This document shows positions 45,446 through 56,582 of a stretch of 64,000 nucleotides of DNA, one piece after another. Position 1 is the stretch's first letter; each line of letters opens with the position of its first letter. A program made the position numbers and the translations under genes. The notes under the pieces were generated by a model. That model was not told where the DNA came from. It saw nothing but the letters and a program-made list of their open reading frames with translations, and made no database searches. Origin of the DNA: Symbiotaphrina buchneri (lineage: Eukaryota; Ascomycota; Symbiotaphrinales; Symbiotaphrinaceae); contig BCIG01000008.1 of NCBI GenBank assembly GCA_001599915.1, forward strand, positions 496,001-560,000, in the 5' to 3' direction.

Positions 45446-46515
45446 TCATTCGAAATTATCATTGAGATAATCGACGAACAGGCTCCGAATCCGAGCTTTC
45501 GACAATGTGTGCTGTCTGTTCAGACTGATGAATTGCCGTCGTATACGCTGTAGTTGCGGCAGGGATAGCACCATGCCTGGTAATTGAAGGACTGCATCAA
45601 TCTCTGGTATCGCGATTTCGCCGCCTGTTTCGCCTGGATGGTCCTTCTGCCAGGCTAAAATTAACGAGACAATATCCTGGGTCGACCGATCCAGCTCATA
45701 CAGGTAGTCGGATTCTGTAGCAGGTTTCTATCAATGCCATTAACTTCTGCGCTTATCAATGATTATCGCTCTGGAGGTTGCTTACAAGCACAGTAGCCTG
45801 GTTAGGTTTCACTGTCTTGAGCTTGCCATCGCTGCCCACGATGGCTTCCCAGATATCGTCAAAGGGCGGCTTGTCATCATCGTAGAGGACTGTGAACAAG
45901 GGGCTGTCCCATCTTGCCATTCCATTTGGTTCCTCGTATCTGAAGACCAGATTATCGAATATGTCCTCCGCATAACCGCCGTCAAGGCTCTCGTCTTTGA
46001 GCAGGGTGTCATTGATTTGGCGGCAGGTGTCTACGGGCGTCCCAACATGGACCTCTAGAGCTGTCAGGATCGCATGGCCGTGCTTGACTGAATGGAAAGG
46101 TGCATACCACGCAGCTAGGCGTCTCCATGGCCTTGGCTTCACAATAAAGCTGGTAGCGGAAGCCCTTTATATAGTTCAGACCGTCGGCAATGACGATGTC
46201 GTCCTTGCTGAGGACCCTCTTGATGGCGGAAGAGAATGCGCCCCGGGCATTCTTCTCTGGCCTTGCTTCCCGATAGACATCTCGATGTATACCGAGGCTC
46301 TGATCGGAGATATGGTGAAGCCTGAGGCGGGAAATGCGCGCATCCGGGGTGGGTAGCTGAGAATTTGCCCGGAGTTTCGACTCGAAATATTCGACCAGCT
46401 GTTGCGCTCGGTGCGTCTTACCGCTTGAAGGGTACCCGGAGATGAGGACAAGCTATTCGACACGTCAGCTTCCCATTGATGACTGTGGAATGCAGTCGAA
46501 GGGACTTACTGGCAT
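45446..46515 (-). CDS. KTI12: Elongator-associated factor Kti12
   Basis: This P-loop ATPase works with Elongator in wobble-uridine modification of tRNA. The exons are 46515-46510, 46452-46108, 46052-45786 and 45727-45446, giving 299 residues. The first coding exon is just six bases (Met-Pro). It is followed by LVLISGYPSSGKTHRAQQLV, which holds the Walker A motif GYPSSGKT. Then come IVIADGLNYIKGFRYQLYCE, CVVHVGTPVDTCRQIN and VFRYEEPNGMARWDSPLF. The C-terminal domain includes TQDIVSLILAWQKDHPG and ends LFVDYLNDNFE. Family length and order fit. It is divergent from VPS23, with 292 bp between start codons. Confidence 0.93.
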
Positions 46516-46807
46516 AGTGGCTCCTGGTATACGCTGCCCTCATTTTCGAGCTCGTGCTGATATTTATTTAAATGCGGGGAGGGACGTTTCGCTTGGCGAT
46601 GGTCGTCAACCTCGAGACACCACCGCATACCGATGCCCCCTAACGACTACAGTCATTCCACGAAAACTAGCTTTCCGTAGCCTAGAGACATGACTGTTTG
46701 AGGACGATGGCTTCTGATGCCTTCGACACATCATGATCCTCCCGGATATATCTTCACCTTGTCGCGACGTCCGAGTTTCGCAGACCCCAATGCATGCCTA
46801 GCCAGCT

Positions 46808-48613
46808 ATGGCAGCCGTTCCGCCCAAGGTGCTCAATTGGCTGTACAGCGTCTTGACTAGTGTTTGTACCCAAAAGCCGATCCTAAAATCATGGATCCCT
46901 TACTGATGTCCGTACGCACAGGAATACCACGATGTCAATCGGGCTTACTCTGATATTGCGCATACACTCGCTCAGTACCCTTCCTTGAGACCTCGGACGG
47001 AGGTTCACAGTGAGCACCTGTCTGTTGGTTTCCAGTGAGGAGCATGCTGATGGAACCTCTTCTAGCTTACGAGGACGGCCGGCACTCTCTACTCGTCCTT
47101 CTCAGCGGCACTATCCCCGTTTCTTTTCGTGGCTCCAACTACCATTTTCCAGTCGCAATATGGGTTCCCCATGGATATCCAAGAGAGCCCCCGCTCGTTT
47201 ACGTCACTCCATCCCAGGATATGGCAATAAGACCGGGTCAACGTGTCAGTGCCGAGGGCAGAATCTATCATCCATATCTGGCACAATGGGGAAGTTTGTG
47301 GGATGTGCGCACACCAGATACTGTCCTTTCTGCCTCTGCATATGCTGAAATGATACCTGTAGAAGTCTACAATACTCGATTTCCTCTATGTCCTTCGCGA
47401 CGTTTTTGCAAAAGAACCTCCGGTGGTTGCTAGACAACAGTCATTTCCACCAGTCGTCCGTTCTGGATCGATACGGAGCCCACCCCCAGTACCGCCTTTA
47501 CCCCGCGAAATAGCCTCTCCAAATGGGCCCGCCTCGCAGGGCTTGCAAGACACGGGAAGTGCGACTGGGCCAGCTCGTGGAGGTCCAATACCTCCTCCGC
47601 CTCCTCCAAAACCAAACGCAGGAACCTACGCTGGTGGGCAGCTTCCAAGGACGCTGAACGACTATGGCCCACCACCTGGACCTCCTCCCGCTCAGTATCA
47701 ACAACCTCAACATGTTCAAAGTGCTGCGTGGGCTGGCTCGAGGCAAGCGTCGTATAGCTCTGCGATAGAGAGCCCAGTAAGCCCGATTACCCCTGAGGAT
47801 CAGAGACAAGGCTATCAGGCCCGACATGCCGTACCCCCTCCGGCTCAGCCATACGGTGCCCCGGCACCTGTATCTCATGCGCATCCTGCACCTGTCGCGT
47901 CGTACGGTCCGATGACACGATCGCCGGTCCAGACGAATGCACCAATTCACCCTTCATCTTACCCACATGGACAGCCCATGCCACAAGCATTCCAGCCCGC
48001 ATCCTCACGGGAGCGGAAAGCACCACAGCCTGTCCCTGATCTCATGGACTCTCCCTTGGAGTTGTCTCTGCCCTCCCGCTCAGAACCTATCGCAGCGCCA
48101 CCAATCCCTCCCAATCCGGAAAAGGATGCGCTTCTGTCCGCCTTATCCTCCACTCTCCGTGAGCACGTCGCACAGACTGTCGAGCGTACTCAGTCCTCAA
48201 TTCCTTCTCTGCAGGCTCAATCCGCCGCTCTGCACAATGCGACCGCTTCCCTGCAGCAGGAGCTGTCTGCGTTACGTGGTCTGGAGACGACTCTCTCTCA
48301 AAATGAAAAAATTCTACATGAGGCGATGCAGGAAGCTGACAGGGTGATGGCATCGGCAAAGGACAGAGAGATACCCAATATTGACGATGTCTTGGTAGCT
48401 CCGACAGTGGTGGGCGGCCAGCTCTATGATTCTGTTGCGGACGAGGCCGCGGTTGCGGATGCTATGTTTGTGCTTGGCAAGGCTCTCGATCGAGGAAGGA
48501 TCGACCTGGATGTCTTCCTGCGCACCTACCGTGGGCTCGCTCGTGAACGATTCGTAAAGAAAGCTTTGATCAAGAAGATAGCAAAGGGCATGGGACTGGA
48601 AGACAGCTATTGA
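46808..48613 (+). CDS. VPS23: ESCRT-I subunit Vps23 (Tsg101 homologue)
   Basis: This is the ubiquitin-binding subunit of ESCRT-I, which sorts cargo into multivesicular bodies at endosomes. The exons are 46808-46861, 46922-47009, 47066-47304 and 47363-48613, giving 543 residues. The UEV domain (1-~155) has YSDIAHTLAQYPSLRPRTEV, FPVAIWVPHGYPREPPLVYV and EGRIYHPYLAQW, and ends DFLYVLRDVFAKEPPVV; it lacks the catalytic Cys, as expected for a UEV. A long Pro-rich region (PPPPPPKPN) follows, then a coiled coil (~345-420) and the C-terminal steadiness box, with ADAMFVLGKALDRGRIDLDV and RTYRGLARERFVKKALIKKI. The first intron has a GTTTGT donor. Confidence 0.95.
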
Positions 48614-48827
48614 GCCGCCATCGCAAGAAGCATTTGGATTAGATATCCGGCGACAAGGTTCACGGTTCATTTATTTGGGCCTCATGTATGGGAGAATTTG
48701 ATTTTGACAAAACGAACAGACTGGGTATATTGTTCGATGATACAGTAATTCCTAGGAATACATCACATTCCTCCGATCACCAATTGCAAATAAAATTCGT
48801 TGGGTCGTCAGGCTTTGAACAGCCAGC

Positions 48828-49435
48828 TTAGCTGCGCTCGGCCTCAGCTTGCTTCTGCAGGTCGGCCTCGACACTCCTCTGCTGCGTCTTGCCCGTGTCG
48901 TGCTGCTCCTTGTACTTCTCCTGCTCGACCGTGTTGCCAGTGAGACTAGCTTTTGCCCCACCAAGAGCGCCAGTCACACGGTCCGCGACGCCGCTGCCCA
49001 GGTCGCTGACCTGGCCCTGGGCTTCCTCCTGCTTGCCCTGCTCGTTCTGCTTCTGGCCGGCCTGTTTGATGCTCTCTGCGCCGAACAGCCCACCGACGGC
49101 CTCCTTGGCGGAGCCGATGGTCTGGTTCCACGAGCCCTCGGTGCGCCGGGGGTCGTCCTGCGTGACGGTGCCCGAGGGCCCGACGTTGACATTACCGATC
49201 TTGCCTACGGTGTGGCTGTTTTCTTCTTGCTGGAAGGCCTGGTCGCGACGGGCCTCGCCTTCTGCCTGTCGTTGGATCAATTGTTAGTTTTGTGTCCCCG
49301 GAAATCATTGAAAGGGGGCAAAGAGCTTACCTTGTCAGGGGTAGATCCCGTCAGCGAACCCAGCACAGACTGGGCGGCTCCAGTTGCGTGGTTGACGTAT
49401 GATTGGAAGGTAGACGCGTTCTCGTCGGAAGACAT
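48828..49435 (-). CDS. CsbD-like stress-response protein (Hmp1/UPF0337 type)
   Basis: This is a small, very hydrophilic protein of the CsbD-like group, linked in fungi to stress and cruciform-DNA binding. The exons are 49435-49331 and 49265-48828, giving 180 residues. The start MSSDENASTFQSYVNHATGA is followed by AAQSVLGSLTGSTPDK. After the intron come GNVNVGPSGTVTQDDPRRTE and the CsbD core EGSWNQTIGSAKEAVGGLFG, and a second similar region is GVADRVTGALGGAKASLTGN. The C-terminus is charged and Gln-rich. The whole is probably disordered, with no membrane segment. An upstream in-frame ATG exists, but the start at 49435 fits the family. Antisense open frames are shadows of its GC-rich codons. 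Confidence 0.85.
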
Positions 49436-50236
49436 GATGGAGTGGATGCTATGTGTAGGAGTAGCGTAAGCTGATGCGGTATGTTTGTTGTTTGAGACTT
49501 CGTAAGAAGATATGTGTTGCTTTTCTGACAGTTTCTTGTGTTCGTTAAGTGCACAGAAGGTCACACAGGACTGATGCTTTTATATCTGCAACATGGCAGA
49601 AGCTAAGAACCGTCATGCGGGCGAGCTGTTGCGTAACAAGAGAGAAGGCTCCCATGATCAAGACGCGGGCTGATGCCGATTGGCTGCAGCTCGTGGATGG
49701 TGGGGGATGATGTCACAAGGCTGTGTGCGCTAGCCTGTTCTGGCGCATTCTCGAACGAGTCAGGGTCCAGAATTTCACGTCAAAGAGATCCCCAGATGCA
49801 GATGGAATGCGAACTGCTGCAGATCGCAGCAATAAAAGGCGTCACTGACATCACACCTGTCGCCATGTGAGAGCACCTCAGGTGGAGTACGAAGCTACGA
49901 ATGTTTCACACCTGTTTCGAGGTTGAACATGGACAAATCTCGGTGTATTCATACCTCGTACTCATACACATTATTAATTCCAATCATCATTCGAGGGAAG
50001 CCTGCTATCGCTTTCCCTACGTAGTATTGCTCCCGACCATAGGCCCAAGTCCTTTTGAAAACCTCCAATCGCTCCAGATTTCGACAGGATTATGCTCCGT
50101 GATTCTTCCGTAAATTCGTAGAACCAAAACACCATCCAAGCACTGGCAACCAATATCACCGCAGCTTGGGTACAAAGTAATACCCGTTTAGAACCGCGAC
50201 GCCCGCAAATGCTGATGTAGACAATGCAACAACAAC
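49436..50236. other. Intergenic upstream of CsbD-like gene and downstream of IDO gene
   Basis: This contains the CsbD-like gene promoter and the IDO 3' region. A frame downstream of the IDO stop (50100-50180) includes a hydrophobic stretch (AAVILVASAWMVFWFYEF) that could be reached by splicing at the GTAAGT overlapping the IDO stop. I do not think it is coding, because the IDO domain is already complete. Confidence 0.45.
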
Positions 50237-51751
50237 TTACCAGTGGCATATGCCACCTGCGCTCTCGTCCATGGCCCATGTGCCAGCCAAACCCACAACC
50301 TCAATCTCGCCGTTCGCATGCTCGTCAACCTTGTCCATGATCGCAAACCGATGGGCATCTGCTGGTCCGTTGCTCAACAGCCGTCTCGCCCACGCGTCGA
50401 TGGCCGGTTCTCCCGTCTCATCCCTAGCTTGCTTCAAGAAGGGAATCAGCGCCGTGCCGCCTGTCCCTCTCAGCTTCCTCTGACTGGGCGTCTCGCCGTT
50501 CAACTTCTCTGACGAAGTAGGAGGCTTGACAGGACGGGCCGGATGGGAGACGTCGTTTCGAGTCTTGGAAGCAGCTTCTCTTGACTTGACAATGATGTAA
50601 CGAGAGACCATCTGAATGTGTTTGTCGCGGAAGGCTCGTAGCATACCTAGACAAGCGTCATAGGAGGTCGCCAGTCCGCGATTGGAGCGATGACTTTCGA
50701 CGTAATCACGGATGTTCGCAACGCTTGCAACGTGTTGGAGAAAGTGGCGGTGCGGTCCTGGCATATATGAACGCATTTCCTCGATGAAATTATGACGGGG
50801 CGGCGGCGCCGTGCCTTCGTCGCTCTCTGAGCCCTCACTGCGCCTCGCGCCAGTCGGGTGATGTTGGATACCAAGTACAATATCGAAGAATTGAATGAGA
50901 GAGCTTTGAGCGTTGCTACCACCGCTGTATTGCCGATAGACTTCATTCCCTGTTCCATCGTCATAAATAACTCCGTTGGGCAGCCCAGCGTCCACCATGT
51001 TCTTGCTGCCTGCTAAATACGGCCGAATCCTGTGGTAGAAGACGTGCGGATCACAGTTATCGTACATCTTTTGTAAAATAGAGCCCAGTTCATCAAGGCA
51101 TTCAGCGAATCGGCGTAGGCAGTCCGTGACGGTTTTGCTGTCGTTTTCTCGCGCCGCCAAGATCGCACCCAGCATGAGCGGGATAAGCGGCGCTCCTTTT
51201 GCCTCCAATGCAACAGAGATCAGGTAGAACCATGACTCATCAAGCGAGCCCGTGAAGGTGTTCAGTGTCGCTATGTTGTCCAACGCATCGATAGGCTCAG
51301 ACTCAAATATTGGCTTATAGTTCCACAAGACCAGTCCAGCATATGTAGCCACAGGGGGTAACTCCAAATGTTCGCATGTCCGTAGAAGAGGGATCGATAT
51401 CGGAGGAGGGAGTCTCTGCAGCCGGTCAGAATAGGTGTGAACTTGCAAAAATCCACTTACGTCGGATGGCTTGGGTCCACACCAGATATAGCCATGGGCG
51501 AGGAAGGCTAGTATGGAGTAGGCACGACGCCATTCTTCCTCGGACTGTAACCTGGAGGCATCTAATGTTGGCATCTTATCGATGACGTCCCTCAGCCGCT
51601 TGCTTAACAGAAGAGGCTGGAGGTTAGCGACGACGCTTTCCCACTGTCTGAAGTACGGGTCTGGCAGTCGCTGTAATGGAGGTTCCGTCGGAAGGAAGCC
51701 ATTCTGTGGAGAGACATTGTAGTCTTTGAGTTGGGGTATAGGAGGGAGCAT
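50237..51751 (-). CDS. BNA2: Indoleamine 2,3-dioxygenase
   Basis: This heme enzyme cleaves the pyrrole ring of tryptophan to N-formylkynurenine, the first step of de novo NAD synthesis. The exons are 51751-51461 and 51415-50237, giving 489 residues. The start MLPPIPQLKDYNVSPQNGFL is typical; an upstream in-frame GTG is not used. Landmarks are RRAYSILAFLAHGYIWCGP, LPPPISIPLLRTCEHLELPP, TGSLDESWFYLISVALEAKG, a YRQYSGGSNAQSSLIQFFD active-site segment, and FRDKHIQMVSRYIIVKSR, whose His is the proximal heme ligand. The C-terminus is VVGLAGTWAMDESAGGICHW. The single intron is 45 nt and has no stop, so retention would add 15 residues in frame. A GTAAGT overlapping the stop codon could allow an alternative C-terminus. 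Confidence 0.95.
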   Translation of the reverse strand: MLPPIPQLKDYNVSPQNGFLPTEPPLQRLPDPYFRQWESVVANLQPLLLSKRLRDVIDKMPTLDASRLQSEEEWRRAYSILAFLAHGYIWCGPKPSDVSGFLQVHTYSDRLQRLPPPISIPLLRTCEHLELPPVATYAGLVLWNYKPIFESEPIDALDNIATLNTFTGSLDESWFYLISVALEAKGAPLIPLMLGAILAARENDSKTVTDCLRRFAECLDELGSILQKMYDNCDPHVFYHRIRPYLAGSKNMVDAGLPNGVIYDDGTGNEVYRQYSGGSNAQSSLIQFFDIVLGIQHHPTGARRSEGSESDEGTAPPPRHNFIEEMRSYMPGPHRHFLQHVASVANIRDYVESHRSNRGLATSYDACLGMLRAFRDKHIQMVSRYIIVKSREAASKTRNDVSHPARPVKPPTSSEKLNGETPSQRKLRGTGGTALIPFLKQARDETGEPAIDAWARRLLSNGPADAHRFAIMDKVDEHANGEIEVVGLAGTWAMDESAGGICHW

Positions 51752-52944
51752 CTCGGCGACCAGCAGTGGGTTATGCTGGTGAGCTGACACGCCGTGTGCT
51801 GTAACGAGTAGCAGACTGTCAACGAGGAGTTTGTAGTTGAATAATTAAGCGGGGGGCCGTTGGATGATTTTGGGCGTTTTGTGGGGTCGAGCAGCCGAAA
51901 AATCTCCGTTGAATCAAGCACACGACCCGACCGGTGTTACGATAACTCGAACGATAATGACGGATGGCTCGATGGACGAAAAAAGTGTTGGCGGTATGGA
52001 GACCATCGGGCACAGTGGATGGGTTAGGAAAAAGAAAAGATGCGCATCGGATGAGAGTGTTGGGGACGGACGCGTGTATTTCAGCAACGTCACGGATGAA
52101 GACGGAGGAGGCTTGAGAGAGCGATGCCGGAGGTTCGCGGCTGCTTTGAAATGACAACCATTGGCAACGCCCCAACCGATGGCGCCAGACTTATGAGTGA
52201 ATTTTACTCGACAAGTAGGACGTGAGCTCGAGTCGTCTAGCCCGTGACGGGTAAAGAAATAAGAGATTGGATGAAGATCCAGCCATTCACCGGAAGACAC
52301 AGCCTGGAGGATGCGCATCCATCGTTCAGACAGTGACAGTAACTGGAATCCCTGAAAGTCGTTATTGATTGGCTTGTCATCCGGTGCCTTGTCGTGACAG
52401 GCGAACCCCACCATAGATAGACCGTTTGCCGCATCCTATCTGGACAACAGCACCGTTCGGCCGCAGGCTGGGTTATCGATATTGTTCGTCAGCATGTGCA
52501 GCATGGTCGACGCATTTCACATGAGGACAAGAGGAGGGAACGGCGCCCTTAAAAGAGCTGCAGTCGCACACTGGTGGCACTCGGGAGCGGCCAGCGGCAA
52601 GTCCGCAAGCTAAAGCCGTCGTGAGGGTTACCTAAGGTAAGGTAAGGTAAGATCCAGATCAGGCAGGAGAGCAGGGTCACTCTAGGTAGGTACACTCATA
52701 AGATAAAGCATATTACTTCAGTCCTCACCATTGTTACGCAACTACAGTAAAATATATCAAAGATTAAGGCGTCATCACTTGAGATCTGCCGGATGCTTGG
52801 AATGCAATTGCTCCTTATGTAACGCAATATGTAGATAGTGCTCCGTTGACTGACTGCCAGTTGACCTGTGTAGCGATGCTGAACCGAAAATGTCTTCTTA
52901 AAGTTTTTGAACTGGTGCAGGTTTTATCCCAGGCCAAACAGACC
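51752..52944. promoter_or_regulatory. Divergent promoter region IDO/EFM7
   Basis: This 1.19-kb region must carry both promoters. A TAAGG tandem repeat (about 3.8 copies) lies at 52633-52651. The sequence CTAGGTAGGTACAC follows near 52684. No coding frame is convincing. Confidence 0.5.
52633..52651. repeat. TAAGG tandem repeat
   Basis: Three perfect copies of TAAGG plus TAAG are followed by ATCC. It belongs to the same sequence family as the CCTAAGG/AAGGTACCTT motifs found in other intergenic regions of the window. Confidence 0.85.
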
Positions 52945-53976
52945 ATGTCAACAGGAACTGAGGAGCCATCCAATGATGAAGATGAAGAATCCTTGGTTGG
53001 GCAAGATCTTTTCAAAGAGCCCGAAGACTTTTATCAGCCGGAGAAGCCTTTCACGTATGCTGGCTACACCCTCCTCTCCGGTCAGACCCTGACTGTCCGC
53101 CTCGTCGGACATAGTCCTCTTTGGGTATGAATGAAACTACAGTGTAACAAAGATTTTGGTGTATACCGTCAGCTGATTGGCGAAAGGGCCATCTGCTTTG
53201 GAATGCAGGGAAGACGGTCTCGGAGTATATCGAACGCCATCCTTCTCTCGTGGCAGACAAGGCTGTGTTAGAGCTCGGCGCAGGGGCAGGGTTACCAAGC
53301 CTGACATGTGCGATTTTGGGCGCGCAACAGGTGAGATAGATCCAAAGGAATGTACTGCGTATCATATGACGCCGTATACAAACTTGCAATAGGTCGTAGT
53401 CACGGACTATCCGGATGCCGACCTGATAGAGAATCTCGAATTCAATATTCAGAATTGCTCGGTGTTACCCAAGCCAAGAAACATACAGGCCCAAGTTCGC
53501 ACAAGGTTATTCCTTACATCAAGGCACCGCTAACACTGGTAGGGCTATCTCTGGGGCGCGCCGGCCGATGAGCTTACTGCCCGGTTGAGTGAGCCTTCTG
53601 CTGGCTTCGACCTCTTAATCCTTGCGGACGTGCTGTTCAATCACTCCGAGCATGGCAAACTTGTGTCGACCCTTCAAAAGACACTCAAGCGTAGTCGGGA
53701 GGCCTGCGCACTGGTATTTTTCACTCCTTACAGGCCTTGGCTGCTAGAAAAGGATTTAGCCTTCTTCAACCTGGCAGAAGATGCGGGCTTCGTGCATCAC
53801 CGTGTCGTTCACCATGTCATGGAACAGGTCATGTTCGAGGAAGACAGAGGTGTAAGTCAACGATCCCTTGGATCGTCTACCGAGGAATTTCTGACGGATG
53901 ATCGTAACACCAGGACGAGCTTTTGCGAAGAACGGTCTTCGGATATGAACTTAGATGGAGAGACGATGCTCTGTAA
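52945..53976 (+). CDS. EFM7: Protein-lysine N-methyltransferase Efm7 (Nnt1 family)
   Basis: This SAM-dependent seven-beta-strand methyltransferase matches yeast Efm7/Nnt1, which methylates the N-terminal region of eEF1A; the older name was nicotinamide N-methyltransferase. The exons are 52945-53124, 53187-53330, 53393-53494, 53543-53851 and 53914-53976, giving 265 residues. Landmarks are an acidic start, GYTLLSGQTLTVRLVGHSPL, WGHLLWNAGKTVSEYIE, motif I VLELGAGAGLPSLTCAILGA, VVVTDYPDADLIENLEFN, GYLWGAPAD, LLILADVLFNHSEHGKLV and a FTPYRPWLLEKDLAFF segment. The last intron removes a stop-free piece and lets the protein end RRTVFGYELRWRDDAL, as family members do; reading through instead gives an unrelated tail. 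It converges on NFS1, 155 bp between stops. Confidence 0.92.
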
Positions 53977-54131
53977 AATACATATCATGAAAGAATGAAC
54001 CATGCCAGACAGATAAACCACCCTGTCCAAGTGATCTCAAAGACGCCGGCCCAGAAGTCACCTAACGCCAGAAACTACAAGGAAAAGCCATGTCCGGACG
54101 AGTGTTTAAATAACATATCCGGTGGATGCAC

Positions 54132-55892
54132 TTAATGTTGACTCCACTCAATACTGTCAAGGGCGATGCCCTCCTGCACCAACTCCCATAACGGGCTCAG
54201 CTCTCTTAGGAAGTTCACACGTTCCTTCACGGCTTTTAAGACGTAGTCGATCTCTTCTTGGGTAGTAAACCTGCCAATACCGAATCTGATACTGCTGTGA
54301 GCGCTCTCATCGCTGCTACCCAGAGCTCTGAGAACGTAGCTGGGTTCAAGTGATGCCGAAGTGCACGCACTGCCGGACGAGAGTGCAATGTCTTTGAGTG
54401 CCATCAAGAGTGATTCGCCTTCAACATAGGCGAATGATATATTGACGCAACCGGGATAGTGGCGGTCTGGATCACCGTTCAGAGTAGTATGCTCCATCGA
54501 TAGAAGCCCATCTAATAGCCATTTCGACAGAGCGGCCACGTGCTTATTGTCGTACTTGAAATCTGTTAGCCCTATCTCCATCGGAAATCATCATTCGATG
54601 AAACATCATAAAGCAGATTCTTCAGAACCCCTGCTATATTCGTCAAGAAGCCTTGATGTACATGAGGACATGTTGCTTACACATCCAGGCGCTCGGAAAG
54701 GCATGCATGTTAAGCGTGGTTCATCATCTGACGGCAAAGTACTAAGAAAATGGTGTCCACTTACTTCCATATCTTCTTTCGCGATACGGCACGCTTCGCC
54801 GAAGCCAACGACCAGAGGCGGGGCAATGGTGCCGCTCCGTAAGCCTCTCTCCTGACCCCCTCCACTAATGATCGGGTCTATATGCACCCTGGGTCGCCTT
54901 CGCACGTAACACGCTCCTATGCCTTTGGGGCCATAGATCTTGTGTCCAGATATGGACATCAAATCAACGTTCCATTTGTTGACGTCAACCGGAATTTTAC
55001 CGACAGCCTGCGCTCCATCGCTGTGGAAGAATACCTTTTTTGACCGACAAAGCTTGCCAATCTCTTCCATAGGTTGTATAACGCCGATCTCGTTGTTGAC
55101 AGTCATCACACTAACCAGCGCAGTATCCGGACGGATGGCAGCTTCTAGCTCTTCAAGACTGATCAGGCCATTGCGCTGAACAGGCAGATATGTTACGTCG
55201 AATCCCTCATCCTGAAGATGCCGGCAGCTGTCCAATACACACTTGTGCTCCGTCTGGGTGGTAATGATATGCTTCTTCTTTCCGGACCGTCCGAAGAACC
55301 TAGCCACACCCTTGACGCTCATGTTGTTGCTCTCAGTAGCACCGCTGGTGAAGATAATCTCTTTCGAATCGGCTCCGATCAACTTTGCCACATGATCACG
55401 GGCTTGTTCTACAGCCTTTTCGGTCTCCCAGCCGTACGCGTGTGTCCGGGAATGAGGATTACCATATAGACCGGTCATAAACGGAAGCATCGCATCCAGG
55501 ACTCGCGGATCCATTGGAGTCGTTGCTTGCATGTCCAGATAGATGGGACGAGCTCCCTCATCCATGATGGTAGCCTGCTTGAGGATGCCTGCGGCAGGAC
55601 TCATTGTAGTATCGCCGCTGATACCAGTACCAGGTATAGTGACATCTCCAGCTTGCTTGCCAGTTTGATTGAAGAAGGCCTTCTGCTCTTCCTTGATGGC
55701 TGTCTCCACGTTGACCTGCGCATTATCCTTCTTTGTTTCGGAGACATAGGTACGTCTGCCTTGAACCTTCGATCCCACGACCGAAACAGCTCTGGGATGA
55801 GGCGAGTAGCGAAGCGGAGTGGAGGAAGAAAGACCGCGTGAGTAAACCTTGGAGGCCTGCCTCACAGCTCTCGGGGTTAAGGCGGACGACAT
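54132..55892 (-). CDS. NFS1: Cysteine desulfurase Nfs1, mitochondrial
   Basis: This PLP enzyme takes sulfur from cysteine for Fe-S cluster assembly in the mitochondrial matrix and for tRNA thiolation. The exons are 55892-54765 and 54554-54132, giving 516 residues. The first ~60 residues form a basic Ser/Arg-rich targeting peptide. The enzyme starts near [20 protein letters not shown]. Motifs are [55 protein letters not shown] and the PLP lysine in [15 protein letters not shown]; the catalytic-Cys loop is [20 protein letters not shown]. The C-terminus is [20 protein letters not shown], the Isu-binding tail. The intron between DME and YDNKH is 210 nt, several times longer than most introns here. 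Confidence 0.96.
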
Positions 55893-56582
55893 ATTAAACA
55901 AGTCCCCAGTTGTATTCTTGAAGATCTGTTTCTGGGCCGCTGTCCTATCTAGAATAACTGTTCATGAAGTGGCAGAAACAAAGGCGACGGACGGCGATGA
56001 TCTCGGAGATTTGAAGTGAGGAGCGAATACACCGCCCGCTAGTAAGTAAGGCCAGCGCACCATCGCTGAATCAGCAAACTCCTGGACGAATAGAATTGCG
56101 AGTTGGTGCTGTGCCCCGTCATTGTCCCTCATTCGTTCAGGCGCAGCAGGGTCAGTGGATGACGGAGCGCTCGGTTCCGGCAGCCTGGGCGGTGCATCAC
56201 CGTGAGCGGAGCCACAAGCAATCGTGAGATCCCGATTCGTGAACGTCTTACGACGACCATCATTAATGCTCCCGTGAATGCATCAGACGCACCGAAACCG
56301 CACCACACTCTTTCGAAAGCCATTCAACTGTTTTACTATCTCGTTTTCCTCACGTAGGTAGCCATCCAAAAGACCCCTCATCAGTATCTCGTGTGTTGTC
56401 CAGCGAACCACAAAGCACGCGGAAAGACCATTTCCCCTCGGGTCCCGGCGGACTGGTGTGAAAGAGCGCCTGTCGCATTCGGCAGCAGGCCACAACGATC
56501 AGTGGTAGGGTCACCGCCGATTGGACCTACATAATCTATTGGGCGTAGTCCTCTGTCATACTGGGACAACCCCGTAGGTAAG
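55893..56582. promoter_or_regulatory. Divergent promoter region NFS1/RVS167
   Basis: These 690 bp separate two divergent start codons. No frame or RNA that I can support lies here. Confidence 0.5.

Noticed and set aside
48849-49469. 206-codon plus-strand frame opposite the CsbD-like gene
   Set aside because: It is the antisense shadow of a GC-rich coding region; the sense protein matches a family over its full length.
54606-54764. Continuation of the NFS1 first exon frame beyond DME
   Set aside because: The extra residues do not match the family; a GTAAGT donor at 54764 joins to a TAC GAC AAT AAG exon that does.
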